Notes: generated from the sequence alone by a model not told the origin. A DNA stretch of 64,000 nt from Bacillota bacterium (GCA_023436225.1 JAEZKA010000101.1:124001-188000); one strand, 5' to 3'; positions 1 to 8,991 are shown, counted from the first letter of the stretch. A program made the numbers and translations.

Positions 1-543
1 ACCTTAGAACAGCTCGTTTCCAAAGGAAAAATCAGAACTTATGGCTGGAGTACCGATTTAACACCCGGCGCCAAATTATTCGCAGAGCACCAAAACTGCA
101 GTGCCATCCAGCAGCAATTTAATATCCTTGGCGGCAATGAGGATATTCTTAAGCTATGTGAGGACAAAAATCTTGCCAGTATTAATCGCAGTCCGTTGGC
201 GATGGGCTTTTTAAGTGGAAAATTTAAAAGGGACACTATGCTAGCCAAGGATGATGTACGCGGAGCTGGTCATACATGGATTGAAGAAATATTCAAGGAC
301 GGTAAACCAAATTCCGTGGCCTATGATAAACTGAATGCAATTCGAGATATTTTAACTATCGGAGGAAGAACTCTGGTTCAGGGTTCCCTCGCCTGGATTT
401 GGGCTAAGAGTGGGGTTACCATCCCGATCCCAGGTTTCAAAACCGTAGAACAGATTAAAGAAAATGTCAAATCAATTGAGTTTGGCCCACTTCCACAAGC
501 TCAAATGCTGGAAATAGACAATATTTTGAAGAGCATGAATTAA
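1..543 (+). CDS. Aldo/keto reductase, C-terminal part (cut by window edge)
   Basis: The reading frame is open from the first base and ends at TAA 541-543, giving about 180 residues. The sequence has the usual second half of an aldo/keto reductase: a GKIRTYGWS strand (where family members have kIrxiGvS), a QQQFNIL stretch, a SPLAMGFLSGKF segment matching the family SPLaxGxLtGK, then a helix-rich C-terminus with IPIPGFKTVEQIKENV, the NADP-binding IPGxxxxxxxxEN region. These proteins are cytoplasmic TIM-barrel NADPH-dependent carbonyl reductases; the substrate cannot be told. The N-terminal catalytic Tyr/Lys region lies outside the window. The internal ATG at 196 is not the real start. No co-transcribed partner is visible downstream. 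Confidence 0.88.
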   Translation, partial: TLEQLVSKGKIRTYGWSTDLTPGAKLFAEHQNCSAIQQQFNILGGNEDILKLCEDKNLASINRSPLAMGFLSGKFKRDTMLAKDDVRGAGHTWIEEIFKDGKPNSVAYDKLNAIRDILTIGGRTLVQGSLAWIWAKSGVTIPIPGFKTVEQIKENVKSIEFGPLPQAQMLEIDNILKSMN

Positions 544-919
544 TTGTATAGTAAGAATTTTGTTTAATCCTGTTTTAATATTCAAATATTAGCATTTATT
601 AAATCTTGTTTTAACTTTATACCCATACAGTAAAACCTTTACAGTATCCATAGAAATCACCTTTCCTCTCGTTATTTTGCTACTTGAACACTACTATTAT
701 AACGGAAAGGTGATTTTTTGCTAGAAACAATTGGAATCCACTTGCGAATCAGTTGGTATCGCATGTCTCATTTCTCTGTTGAGAAACTCGCCTCATGCTC
801 AACTGGCTAAAGCCGTTAATAAAAGGAGTGTACTAATAAAAGTACACTCCTAATGTATTAATCCTTATTAAGCTGGAAGGTGACGTGCATACCGTCAGGT
901 ATACGACTGTGAGGAAACC
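544..919. other. Intergenic region with two hairpins
   Basis: No convincing gene. It holds a 13-bp inverted repeat with a 37-nt loop (654-666 with 704-716, AAATCACCTTTCC / GGAAAGGTGATTT, then T6), which could terminate the aldo/keto reductase transcript, and the terminator of the opposing gene at 825-850. A 30-codon frame at 718-810 was seen but has no ribosome site. Confidence 0.5.
821..850 (-). terminator. Rho-independent terminator of the CAP-domain gene
   Basis: A perfect 10-bp stem GGAGTGTACT / AGTACACTCC (825-834, 841-850) with a 6-nt loop. Read on the minus strand the stem is followed by TTTTATTA, and it lies 70 bases after the stop of the minus-strand gene at 920. Confidence 0.75.
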
Positions 920-3319
920 TCATCTGGTTACGTTGATGGTGTATTGGTCAACTTTTTTCCCATCATACCGTACTTCAACTACCTTCTTTCCTGTGGTTGT
1001 GAACTTGCGGCCTTGCGTCAGTTGCACTCCATTTATCTTCGATACATAAAAGGTAATTTTGTCATTGACGTTTGTTTCGTTGCCATCGGCATTATACACC
1101 GCATTCAGCCCGGTAGTGTCAAAGCCCTCGCCAACCTTGTAGGCGGTTTTTGTGGGATATGCCAGTATTTTTACATTTTTTAGATTATCAGTCACATTGA
1201 TGGTATATTCCGCTATCTTTTTGCCCTCATACCGTACTTCAACTACCTTCTTTCCTGTAGTTGTGAACTTACGGCCCTGTGTCAGCTCCACTGTCTTCGA
1301 TGTATAAAAGGTAATTTTATCATTGACATTTGTTTCTTTGCCTCCTGCATTACTTACAGCATTCAGCCCGGTAGTATCAAAGCCCTCGCCAACCTTGTAG
1401 GCGGTTTTTTTGGGATATGCCAGTATATTTACTCCTTGGCTCGAAGCTTCCGCTACATTGATGGTATATGTGGCCACTTTTTTGCCCTCATACCGTAGCT
1501 CAACAACCTTCTTTCCTGTGGTTGTAAACTTTCGCCCTTGTGTCAATTTCACTCCATTTATCTTCGATACATAAAAGGTTATTTTGCTGTTAACGTTTGT
1601 TTCTTTACCACCAACGCTAATTACCGCCTTCAGCCCTGTAGCATCAAAGCCCTCACCCTTCTTATAGGCGGTTTTTGTGGGGTAAGCCTGTATGATTAAG
1701 ACTTTGCTCGTATCATCAGTCACATTGATGGTATATGTAGCCACCTTTTTTCCCTCATACCGTAGCTCAACTACCTTTTTTCCTGTGATTGCAAACTTAC
1801 TGCCTTGTGTCAGTTGCACTCCATTTATCTTCGATACAAAAAAGGTTATTTTGTCGTTAATGTTTGTTTCTTTACCCCCTTCACTAATTACCGCTTTGAG
1901 CCCAGTAGTATCAAAGCCCTCGCCTTTCACATAGGCGGTTTTTGTGGGGTAAGCCTGTATTATTAACACTTTGCTCGAAGCTTCCGTTACATTGATGGTA
2001 TATGTGGCCACCTTTTTACCCTCATACCGTAGCTCAACTACCTTCTTTCCTGTGATTGCAAACTTACTGCCTTGTGTCAGTTGCACTCCATTTATCTTCG
2101 ATACAAAAAAGGTTATTTTGTCGTTGACGTTTATTTCTTTGCCACCTACATTACTCACCACATTCAGCCCGGTGGTGTCAAAGCCTTCGCCCTTCTTGTA
2201 GTCGGTTTTTGTGGGATATGCCAATACCTTTATCGTTTCGCTCACCGTTGGAGTTTTAACAACTGTGAAACTGATACTAAAATACTGAGAGGTTATTTTA
2301 CTTCCACTGACTGTGACTGTTGCCGTGTATGTTCCCGCCGGTATTCCTTTTTTCGTAGAAATCGTAAAAACATCACTACCACCTACGTTGATACTGCTGA
2401 TTAAGGATTTATTTAACGAGAACATACCCGCATTGCCGGATAACGAAACCTTCAATATTCCTGTTGCTTTACTGCCGATGTTATTAACCGTTACGGTGTG
2501 AGACTCCTGCTCTGTGTAACCGAGCTCCGCCGTTGTAAATGTTTTACTTTCTGCCGGACTGAGGGATATTCCGTACATTTGACCTGGTGTATCCGTAGGG
2601 GTTACGACGGGATTCGTTGGTGTATCAACAGATGTATCAGCAGGTAAATCAAAGTATGTGTCTACACCTGGATAGTTGATTGTCATTTTCCCGTTATTTA
2701 TTATTACGGAAGCTTTATCATAAGGTGCATAGGCGGTAATGCCATTTTTTAGCGTGAGTGTGAAATATCTTGAAATCGGATCAAAGTCCAATTTTACACA
2801 TTCACTATCCGTGCCATCAGAAAAAAGCTGCACCCAATGCATTTTATTATTGTTATAGGTATAGCCCGTGCCCATATAGCGCAGCTGTTCTAATAAAATA
2901 TTCTTTCTATTCTCTTCTGTGCTCATCCAAGCATTGACAGTATCCCATGCCATACCTTGACCCATGGCAGTATTTTCTGCGCACGTGGTAGATGATAATC
3001 CGTTCTCTTCAAGTACTGAAAACCAATCTGAACCATTGGGGCGGGTATGGCTATATGATTCCACCAGTTCATCACTGCGAACACCGCTCACTTTCTGCAT
3101 CAGGTCGAAGGTCACCAGTAGGGGAATTCCCGCTTTAGCGCGCTCGATATTGGTGAGCTGCAAGACATCCCACTCCTCTTGCGTAGTATGGGTAAGATTT
3201 GCCGGTACTGTTCCTTGAAGCTTTAGTTTTTCAACTGATGTTTCCGCCAGTGCTGTAGTAGAAAAAAAGCCAATCACTAAGCACAGGGTAAGTAACACAC
3301 CTATCATACCTTTTTTCAT
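920..3319 (-). CDS. Secreted CAP/SCP-domain protein with five Ig-like (Big_3) repeats
   Basis: A 799-residue exported protein. Residues 1-25 are a signal peptide (MKKGM, hydrophobic core, TALA cleavage site). Residues about 50-170 form a CAP/SCP (CysRich/allergen-like) domain with the hallmarks LTNIERAKAGIP, YSHTRPNGSDWF and ENTAMG...AVNAWM-like helices. Residues about 255-350 look like a beta-sandwich spacer. From about 355 to the end there are five copies of an 85-90 residue module beginning with YPTKTxYxxGEGFDTTGL and ending with RYEGKKVATYTINV, which fits the bacterial Ig-like group 3 domain. Copy 4 lacks three residues. There is no LPXTG motif, so it is probably released or held by wall binding through the repeats. 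The role of bacterial CAP domains is mostly unknown. It seems monocistronic, with its own terminator. Confidence 0.88.
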   Translation of the reverse strand: MKKGMIGVLLTLCLVIGFFSTTALAETSVEKLKLQGTVPANLTHTTQEEWDVLQLTNIERAKAGIPLLVTFDLMQKVSGVRSDELVESYSHTRPNGSDWFSVLEENGLSSTTCAENTAMGQGMAWDTVNAWMSTEENRKNILLEQLRYMGTGYTYNNNKMHWVQLFSDGTDSECVKLDFDPISRYFTLTLKNGITAYAPYDKASVIINNGKMTINYPGVDTYFDLPADTSVDTPTNPVVTPTDTPGQMYGISLSPAESKTFTTAELGYTEQESHTVTVNNIGSKATGILKVSLSGNAGMFSLNKSLISSINVGGSDVFTISTKKGIPAGTYTATVTVSGSKITSQYFSISFTVVKTPTVSETIKVLAYPTKTDYKKGEGFDTTGLNVVSNVGGKEINVNDKITFFVSKINGVQLTQGSKFAITGKKVVELRYEGKKVATYTINVTEASSKVLIIQAYPTKTAYVKGEGFDTTGLKAVISEGGKETNINDKITFFVSKINGVQLTQGSKFAITGKKVVELRYEGKKVATYTINVTDDTSKVLIIQAYPTKTAYKKGEGFDATGLKAVISVGGKETNVNSKITFYVSKINGVKLTQGRKFTTTGKKVVELRYEGKKVATYTINVAEASSQGVNILAYPKKTAYKVGEGFDTTGLNAVSNAGGKETNVNDKITFYTSKTVELTQGRKFTTTGKKVVEVRYEGKKIAEYTINVTDNLKNVKILAYPTKTAYKVGEGFDTTGLNAVYNADGNETNVNDKITFYVSKINGVQLTQGRKFTTTGKKVVEVRYDGKKVDQYTINVTR
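930..2245. repeat. Five tandem ~265-bp repeats inside the CAP-domain gene
   Basis: The five Ig-like modules are also similar at DNA level: blocks such as CCCTCATACCGTA and TGTATCGAAGATAAA-like stretches recur about every 260-270 bp on this stretch. Copies 1 and 2 differ by few codons over long tracts. Such identity points to recent duplication or gene conversion and makes repeat number prone to change. Confidence 0.8.
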
Positions 3320-3656
3320 AATCTTGTTCCTCCGTAATTATAGTTTTTTGGACAAATGATTTCCCTTGCTCTCATGTTCAATCTATCAAAAATCTCCCCA
3401 GAAAAACCATCCGCTGCATGAAACATAGCTTTTTCTGCATGAATTATTCTTTCTCTTCATTATTATAAAAGAAAGAGGTATAAAAGAAAGGTATAAAAGA
3501 AAGGGAAGGACATCTCTGCCCTTCCTCATAATGGATTCCTTTGTAATCCAGGATTCCCGATATGAACTTATTAACTTCAACCACCACTCTCCCGCTCATC
3601 CGGGAATGTTATTTTACATGTTACCACCCATTGTTCAACACTTTCCAGATCCGTTT
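3320..3656. other. Intergenic region between codA and the CAP gene
   Basis: No gene that I trust. It contains three near-tandem copies of TATAAAAGAAAG (3464-3475, 3479-3490, 3492-3503) of unknown meaning. A 64-codon minus-strand frame here covers this purine-rich repeat and lacks a clear ribosome site. The CAP gene promoter must lie in this stretch but I cannot place it. Confidence 0.4.
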
Positions 3657-4892
3657 TTAGAATAAAATTTCTTTTTCCTTTGGTTTTGTCTTTGCAATAA
3701 TTTTTCCATTATGGATGGAATATAGTACTTCCGAACGAACATTTAATGCATTATAAAAATTATCATTATTCATAATGATTAAGCTTCCGGGTTTTCCAAC
3801 TTCAATACCATATTGATCGGAAATATGAAGGGTTTTGGCAGCATTATGGGTAATAAAATTATAGCTGTCCATGATTTCTGGATATCCCATCATTTGTCCA
3901 ATATGCAATCCCATGTGAACAACCTCAAGCATATTTCCATCTCCAAGAGGATACCAAGGATCAAAGATATCATCATGTCCAAAAGATACATTGTTTCCAT
4001 TGGCTAATAATTCTTTTACTCTTGTAAATCCTCTTCTTTTTGGATAAGTATCCACTCTTCCTTGAAGATGAATATTTACAAGAGGATTCGCTACAAAGTT
4101 GATATCTGACATTCTAAGAAGCCGAAACAATTTCTGTACATATGCATTATTATAAGAATGCATTGCTGTTGTATGAGAAGCTGTAACCCTGTCCTTTAAT
4201 CCAGTTTCATAGGCAAGACAAGCCAGAGTTTCAAGTCCTCTCGATTGATCATCATCAATTTCGTCACAGTGAGCATCGACAAGCGCATTATATTTTTCTG
4301 CTAATGCTATCGCGATTTTTACAGATTCCACACTATACTCTCTTGTGAATTCAAAATGAGGAATCGCTCCTACTGCATCTGCCCCCATCTTCATTGCTTC
4401 TTCAAGAAGCTCCTTACCATTGGTAAAGGATAGAATTCCTTCCTGTGGAAATGCTACAATTTGAATTTCTACAAAATCTTTTAATTCTTGTCTTAGCTCA
4501 ACTAACGCTTCCATAGCCGTTAGCTTTGGATCTGTTGTATCAACATGAGTTCTAACAAATTGAATTCCATTCGATGCTTGCTTTCTGATAGCCCTATTCA
4601 CTCTATCCTTGATATCTTCTTTTGTTAATGTTTCTTTTCTTAAGGACCAAGTTTCAATTCCTTCAAATAGTGTTCCTGACATATTCCACTTCGGTTCACC
4701 CGCTGTCAGGCACGTGTCCAAATGCACATGTGATTCAATAAATGGCGGTAATACTAATTTTCCAGTTGCATCGATCACTTCTTCCATTTCTTTTTGTTGT
4801 AAAGATACTTCTATTTCTGTAAATATCCCATTCTCAATTCTAATATCCTTTGCTTCCGTACTATTTTCAATCAAAGCACCCTTAATTAGCAT
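3657..4892 (-). CDS. codA: Cytosine deaminase
   Basis: Converts cytosine to uracil and ammonia in the cytoplasm for pyrimidine salvage. The 411-residue protein is of normal length for the metal-dependent amidohydrolase type. Metal ligands are visible in ESHVHLDTCL (HxH), DAHCDEIDDDQ (the HxxE/D region), ASHTTAMHSY and GHDDIFDPWYPLGDGNMLEV, which is the family signature of CodA rather than of atrazine or guanine deaminases. The start ATG at 4892 lies 11 bases inside the end of the upstream permease gene and has a GAAAGGAAA ribosome site, so the two are translationally coupled. With the permease it forms a codBA operon. Confidence 0.93.
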   Translation of the reverse strand: MLIKGALIENSTEAKDIRIENGIFTEIEVSLQQKEMEEVIDATGKLVLPPFIESHVHLDTCLTAGEPKWNMSGTLFEGIETWSLRKETLTKEDIKDRVNRAIRKQASNGIQFVRTHVDTTDPKLTAMEALVELRQELKDFVEIQIVAFPQEGILSFTNGKELLEEAMKMGADAVGAIPHFEFTREYSVESVKIAIALAEKYNALVDAHCDEIDDDQSRGLETLACLAYETGLKDRVTASHTTAMHSYNNAYVQKLFRLLRMSDINFVANPLVNIHLQGRVDTYPKRRGFTRVKELLANGNNVSFGHDDIFDPWYPLGDGNMLEVVHMGLHIGQMMGYPEIMDSYNFITHNAAKTLHISDQYGIEVGKPGSLIIMNNDNFYNALNVRSEVLYSIHNGKIIAKTKPKEKEILF

Positions 4893-6147
4893 ATCTTTTT
4901 CCTTTCTTACTCATAACCATAAGCACCGTATAAATAACTGAAGCAGTAATCAAGCTGTTAATTGGAGTGATGCCAACCTTTACTACTAACCCAACTATGA
5001 TTCCAATAATCACCGAGATGATAGCTCTAAAATCCCATTCAACATTATCACCGATTTCTTCGTATTGTTCCTTATTAAAGAAATAATGAATGATTATAAC
5101 TGCACCTACTGGCGGAATCATTGATCCTAGTAATGATAGATAAGATACAAAATTGTTATATAGATAAATTGCTAATAAGGTTCCGACAATACCTGATAAT
5201 GCTGTAGTCAGTTTTAATGGCTTTTTGCTAACATTTGTTATAGAAAGACCCGAGGTATAGAGGGCATTATTATTGGTTGACCAAATATTTAGCCCTAAGG
5301 AAAGTATTGCAGGAATGGCAAGTCCTTGAAGTATCAGAACATCAAATATATCAGGCTTTCCAAATACAGCTGCGCCCGTGGCTCCAAATACAAACATCAT
5401 AATATTACCTACAAAAAATGCGATTATTGTAGCAATCACAGCAATTTTACTACTCTTAGCAAATCTTGTGAAGTTTGGAGTAGAAGTTCCTCCACTAATA
5501 AAGTTACCAATTACAATACTAAGAGCTGCTGCCATAGTCAGTGGTTGTGGAGGTATTTCAGGGAAGATATTACCTACTCCTCCTGCAGTTGTGGCTGATA
5601 TATAAACCGAATAAAATCCCAAAATTGTAATTAAAGGCACTGCAATTGAGCCAAATACAGCCAAAGCCTTAATTCCCTTTATAGAGGTTATTGTCATTAA
5701 TAAACCTACAAATATTACGAGTAAATACGCATTAAATCCATACAATGCCGAAACTGGAATTGCAAACATTGCAACACCTACACCAAACCATCCCATCTGC
5801 GTAAATCCCACTAAAATGGATGGAAGATAAGACCCTTTTTCTCCAAATGATTTTCTTGCCAGCAAATCTAAACTCATACCAGTTTTTTGTCCAATATGAG
5901 CCAACGAGCCTGTATAAAACGATAAGAACAAATTTCCCACCATGATCGCTATTATAAAGTCTCTCATATTAAGACCCAGACCAAGATTTCCTCCCGCTGT
6001 CATACTAGGAGAGAAAAATGTGAAGCCTACCATAACAACTAGTATTTGCCAAAAGTTTTGCTTGTTTCCTCTTACTTTTTCATTTGCAAACTCACTGTCA
6101 TTTGTTTCTTGTAAAACACTTTCTTCGTTATTCATTGAACTTTCCAA
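4882..6147 (-). CDS. codB: Cytosine permease (NCS1 family)
   Basis: A 421-residue inner-membrane transporter of the nucleobase:cation symporter-1 family that brings in cytosine for the deaminase encoded next. About twelve hydrophobic segments are visible, with the glycine-rich NCS1 stretch MTAGGNLGLGLNMRDF near residue 50 and ISGGTSTPNFTRFAKSSK in the middle, both typical of CodB. The start is probably TTG at 6147, because the AAGGAG at 6156-6161 lies 8 bases before it; the ATG at 6135 is 20 bases away. It overlaps codA by 11 bases. A promoter and a 12-bp palindrome lie upstream. Confidence 0.93.
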   Translation of the reverse strand: MESSMNNEESVLQETNDSEFANEKVRGNKQNFWQILVVMVGFTFFSPSMTAGGNLGLGLNMRDFIIAIMVGNLFLSFYTGSLAHIGQKTGMSLDLLARKSFGEKGSYLPSILVGFTQMGWFGVGVAMFAIPVSALYGFNAYLLVIFVGLLMTITSIKGIKALAVFGSIAVPLITILGFYSVYISATTAGGVGNIFPEIPPQPLTMAAALSIVIGNFISGGTSTPNFTRFAKSSKIAVIATIIAFFVGNIMMFVFGATGAAVFGKPDIFDVLILQGLAIPAILSLGLNIWSTNNNALYTSGLSITNVSKKPLKLTTALSGIVGTLLAIYLYNNFVSYLSLLGSMIPPVGAVIIIHYFFNKEQYEEIGDNVEWDFRAIISVIIGIIVGLVVKVGITPINSLITASVIYTVLMVMSKKGKRYAN

Positions 6148-6228
6148 AAAAATAACTCCTTTCTTATTTCGACAAAAATGGTCGGAAAAAAGGTTTGACT
6201 TTTCCCCTATTGTTAACCTTTATCGCTT

Positions 6229-6240
6229 ACTCAATTGAGT
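6229..6240. promoter_or_regulatory. 12-bp palindrome just after the codBA promoter, possible operator
   Basis: ACTCAATTGAGT is a perfect 12-bp palindrome located about 15-25 bases downstream of the expected transcription start of codBA. Its place is right for a repressor site. No match to a known box (for example PurR) is recognised. Confidence 0.35.
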
Positions 6241-6262
6241 CAGGGATTTAAAAACCTTAAAC

Positions 6263-6291
6263 ATTATAGTACCTATTCTATATCATGTAAA
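6263..6291 (-). promoter_or_regulatory. codBA promoter
   Basis: On the minus strand TTTACA (6286-6291), a 17-base spacer and TATAAT (6263-6268) form a near-consensus sigma-A promoter about 115 bases before codB. No other promoter-like pair of this quality is seen in the gap. Confidence 0.7.
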
Positions 6292-6486
6292 TACTAGAGT
6301 TAGTTTTATATTTAATGTACTTTTTACCAATTAAAATCGTAATCAATCAGTAAGTATATAGAAAAATCAGCGACAATCAATTATCCTTGATGGTTGTTGA
6401 TTACCGAGCAACACCCCTCCACAATAGTAAGGTGAGCTTTTTCTTTTGGGTCAGCTGTTCCTGAGAGTAGTTCTATGAATAGGATT

Positions 6487-6544
6487 GCACATGAAGAAGC
6501 AGCCTCTAGCTGAATTCCTCTGCTAGCGGCTGCCTTTTATGTGC
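6487..6544 (-). terminator. Hairpin after sstT
   Basis: Nested inverted repeats GCACAT / ATGTGC (6487-6492, 6539-6544) enclose GCAGCCTCTAGC / GCTAGCGGCTGC (6499-6510, 6522-6533). The position just after the sstT stop suggests a terminator, although the T-tract on the minus strand is poor. Confidence 0.55.
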
Positions 6545-6565
6545 TTATTTCAATAATGAAGTTTC

Positions 6566-7795
6566 CTAGAAGGGAAGCGCTTTTCCTTTCTTCTTCCATA
6601 CTCTGAATTCTGCGGCAGCTGTAAACAATGCATCTGTAGAAGAATTTAGAGCTGTTTCGCAGGAATCTTGAACAACACCAATAATAAATCCAATTCCGAC
6701 AACCTGCATTGCGATATCATTCGAAATACCAAATAAGCTACATGCCAGAGGAATTAGCATCAGTGATCCGCCCGCAACGCCGGAAGTACCTGCCGCCGCT
6801 AAGCTTGACACAACACTCAATATCAACATAGTCGGTAAATCAACCGAGATGCCGAGAGTATTTACCGCTGCCAATGCCATAGTTGTAATTGTAATCGCTG
6901 CACCTGCCATATTAACCGTAGCACCAAGCGGAATACTTACAGAATAAGTATCCTCATCTAATCCAAGCTTTTTACAAAGTTCCATATTAACAGGAATATT
7001 CGCAGCGGAGCTTCTGGTAAAGAATGCTGTAATTGCGCTTTCTTTAAGACATCTAAATACGAGCGGATATGGATTCTGTCTGATGGTAAGGAATACAATT
7101 AGCGGATTTAGGATTAATGCAACACCGATCATACAGCTTACCAATACAATCAATAGCTTTCCGTAAGTGGCAAAGCCTTCAATACCTGTTTCAGCGACAG
7201 TAGTATATACCAGACCAAGAATACCAAATGGAGCACAGTCGATAACCCATTTCACTACAGTTGATACTGAATTTGAGATATCGGATAGTCCCTGCTTCGT
7301 TGTCTCAGAAGTATGCTTTAATGCAATACCGAAAATCACTGCCCATGTTAATATACCAATATAATTTGCTTCACTAAGTGCTGTGACTGGATTTGTAACT
7401 AAATTCATCAGAAATGACTTTACTACTTCACCTATCCCGGATGTAGCTTCTACTCCTGTTACTTCCAAATCCGAACTCAATGCGATAGTGACAGGATAAA
7501 TGGTATTAACCGCAACCGCTACCAAGGCAGAGGCCAGTGTTCCCAACGCATAAAGCAGAATAACGCTCTTCATATTACTTCCAGATCCGGGTTTTGCTGA
7601 TGCGAGGGAATCCATTACTAGAACAAATACCAAAATCGGCGCGACTGCTTTTAAGGCACCTACAAACAAACTGCCTAACATTCCAATCGCCGTAAACTGC
7701 GGTATCGCCAGTCCCAAAATTAGACCGATTACCATACCTATCAGAATTCTTTGAATTAATCCTAATTTATTCCAAGCTTTCAATATTGACATCAT
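6566..7795 (-). CDS. sstT: Serine/threonine:Na+ symporter
   Basis: A 409-residue membrane carrier of the DAACS (dicarboxylate/amino acid:cation symporter) family. The sequence opens with LGLIQRILIGMVIGLILG, and the substrate-binding core shows FFTRSSAANIPVNMELCKKLG and PLGATVNMAGAAITITTMAL, which are SstT signatures (compare the SSRAA and NMDGA-type motifs of glutamate carriers). It imports L-serine and L-threonine with sodium. Two adjacent ATGs follow the GGAGG; the second (7792) has the better 7-base spacing. It lies 76 bases after sdaAA and is probably transcribed with it, so uptake and deamination of serine are linked. Confidence 0.92.
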   Translation of the reverse strand: MMSILKAWNKLGLIQRILIGMVIGLILGLAIPQFTAIGMLGSLFVGALKAVAPILVFVLVMDSLASAKPGSGSNMKSVILLYALGTLASALVAVAVNTIYPVTIALSSDLEVTGVEATSGIGEVVKSFLMNLVTNPVTALSEANYIGILTWAVIFGIALKHTSETTKQGLSDISNSVSTVVKWVIDCAPFGILGLVYTTVAETGIEGFATYGKLLIVLVSCMIGVALILNPLIVFLTIRQNPYPLVFRCLKESAITAFFTRSSAANIPVNMELCKKLGLDEDTYSVSIPLGATVNMAGAAITITTMALAAVNTLGISVDLPTMLILSVVSSLAAAGTSGVAGGSLMLIPLACSLFGISNDIAMQVVGIGFIIGVVQDSCETALNSSTDALFTAAAEFRVWKKKGKALPF

Positions 7796-7871
7796 ATTAC
7801 CTCCACTATTTCTATCGTTGATATTTTAGTCAATTACAATAATTGGTGTTTCACATTGTCATAAGTGAATA

Positions 7872-8744
7872 TCATCCAAAAATTTGTTTCATCAATCTCT
7901 TTGCTGTCGGTGTTGCTGCAAGGCCTCCATCTGCCGTCTCCTTCAAAGCTGGTATCATACAATCTCCTACTACCTTCATTGCATGAATAACCTCATCAAC
8001 CGGGATTTTACTCTCGATTCCTGCTAAAGCCATTTCTGCTGACACAAAAGCATTTGCTGCTCCCATCGCATTGCGTTTAATACAGGGAATCTCAACTAAT
8101 CCAGCCACAGGGTCGCATACCAGACCAAGTACACTTTTTAATGAAATAGCACATGCATGCTCCACCATCGCAGGAGTACCACCACATAGCTCCACCAATG
8201 CTGCAGCCGCCATAGCACTGGCAGATCCACATTCTGCCTGGCAACCGCCTTCTGCGCCTGAAATACTAGCCTTGTTAGCAATAACCATACCAATCGCCGA
8301 TGATGTAAACAAAGCCATAACCAATTGATCATCATCAATTTCTCGCTCTTCCGCAATTGTCATAAGTACTGAAGGTAGAATTCCGCAACTACCGGCAGTC
8401 GGTGCAGCTACAATCTTGCCCATACATGCATTGGTCTCAGATGTGGAAAGTGCTTTAACAAGTGCCTTTCCAATCATAGGTCCGCAGATAGTTCGTCCTT
8501 CTTTTACCACCAGTTCCATCTTATATGCATCACCACCAGTCAATCCACTGTTGGAGCGCTTTTCAGCATCAATACCTTCTTTAGTACTTTCTTTCATTAC
8601 GTCAAGCATCGTCTTCATTGTGCGCTTTAAGTCTTCTTCATTCGTTTCCATCAGAACTGCCTGATCCTTTAACACTAATTCTGAAATCTTTATGTTCTTT
8701 TCCTCTGCTTGTCGACATAATTCTGATATCGAATTGTATTTCAT
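7872..8744 (-). CDS. sdaAA: L-serine dehydratase, alpha subunit (4Fe-4S type)
   Basis: Large subunit of the oxygen-sensitive iron-sulfur L-serine ammonia-lyase, which forms pyruvate and ammonia. The 290-residue protein contains the cluster-binding cysteines and the conserved blocks TAGSCGILPSVLMTI, GAEGGCQAECGSASAMAA and CDPVAGLVEIPCIKRNAMGA, the standard SdaAA pattern. The start is taken as the ATG at 8744, which has GGAGG seven bases upstream; an upstream in-frame TTG at 8762 has none. The beta subunit gene lies upstream, but about 250 bases away rather than the usual few, because a repeat element sits in the gap. sstT follows. Confidence 0.94.
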   Translation of the reverse strand: MKYNSISELCRQAEEKNIKISELVLKDQAVLMETNEEDLKRTMKTMLDVMKESTKEGIDAEKRSNSGLTGGDAYKMELVVKEGRTICGPMIGKALVKALSTSETNACMGKIVAAPTAGSCGILPSVLMTIAEEREIDDDQLVMALFTSSAIGMVIANKASISGAEGGCQAECGSASAMAAAALVELCGGTPAMVEHACAISLKSVLGLVCDPVAGLVEIPCIKRNAMGAANAFVSAEMALAGIESKIPVDEVIHAMKVVGDCMIPALKETADGGLAATPTAKRLMKQIFG

Positions 8745-8764
8745 AACTAATCCTCCATCCAACC

Positions 8765-8974
8765 TGCGAATTTAGTCCGCAGTACAAAACCTGGAAATAC
8801 AAGGAATTTGCGCGGGTGTGCAAACTTCGCAGTTCTTCCTAAGCGAATGAACATTCGCTTTGTGAAGAAGTTCTTTCTTCACACTAATCCTGCATGCTGC
8901 CAAGACACCGCGAATTTGGGCGGCAGCACATAATTCATGACAATAGAAAGGTCGCGAAGCGTGCTTTCTATTGT
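8765..8974. repeat. Compound palindromic element between sdaAB and sdaAA
   Basis: Read on the minus strand, four inverted repeats follow one another: ACAATAGAAAG / CTTTCTATTGT (8940-8974), GTGCTGCC / GGCAGCAT around a 20-nt loop, TGTGAAGAA / TTCTTCACA, and AAGCGAATG / CATTCGCTT. The octamer GGATTAGT occurs both inside the block and directly before sdaAA, which might mark a duplication. It seems an inserted non-coding repeat, not a gene. Confidence 0.6.
8940..8974 (-). repeat. 35-nt dispersed palindrome, copy A
   Basis: ACAATAGAAAG at 8940-8950 pairs perfectly with CTTTCTATTGT at 8964-8974. On the minus strand the loop reads CACGCTTCGCGAC and the copy is followed by CATGAATTA, the same tail as copies B and D. 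Confidence 0.75.
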
Positions 8975-8991
8975 ATACCGATTCTATCTCC

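Noticed and set aside
718..810. 30-codon frame with an XRE-like look (IGIHLRISWYRMSHF, VEKLAS)
   Set aside because: Starts with TTG within a hairpin tail, has no ribosome site and ends after 30 codons. It may be a gene remnant, but one short similarity by eye is not enough.
3386..3580. 64-codon minus-strand frame before the CAP gene region
   Set aside because: It runs through the TATAAAAGAAAG repeats, has no clear ribosome site and no recognisable domain; it is more likely a chance frame.
6148..6565. Possible riboswitch upstream of codB
   Set aside because: The region has several small stems (for example AATCAA / TTGATT near 6370-6400), but I could not fit a purine, PreQ1, TPP or glycine aptamer.
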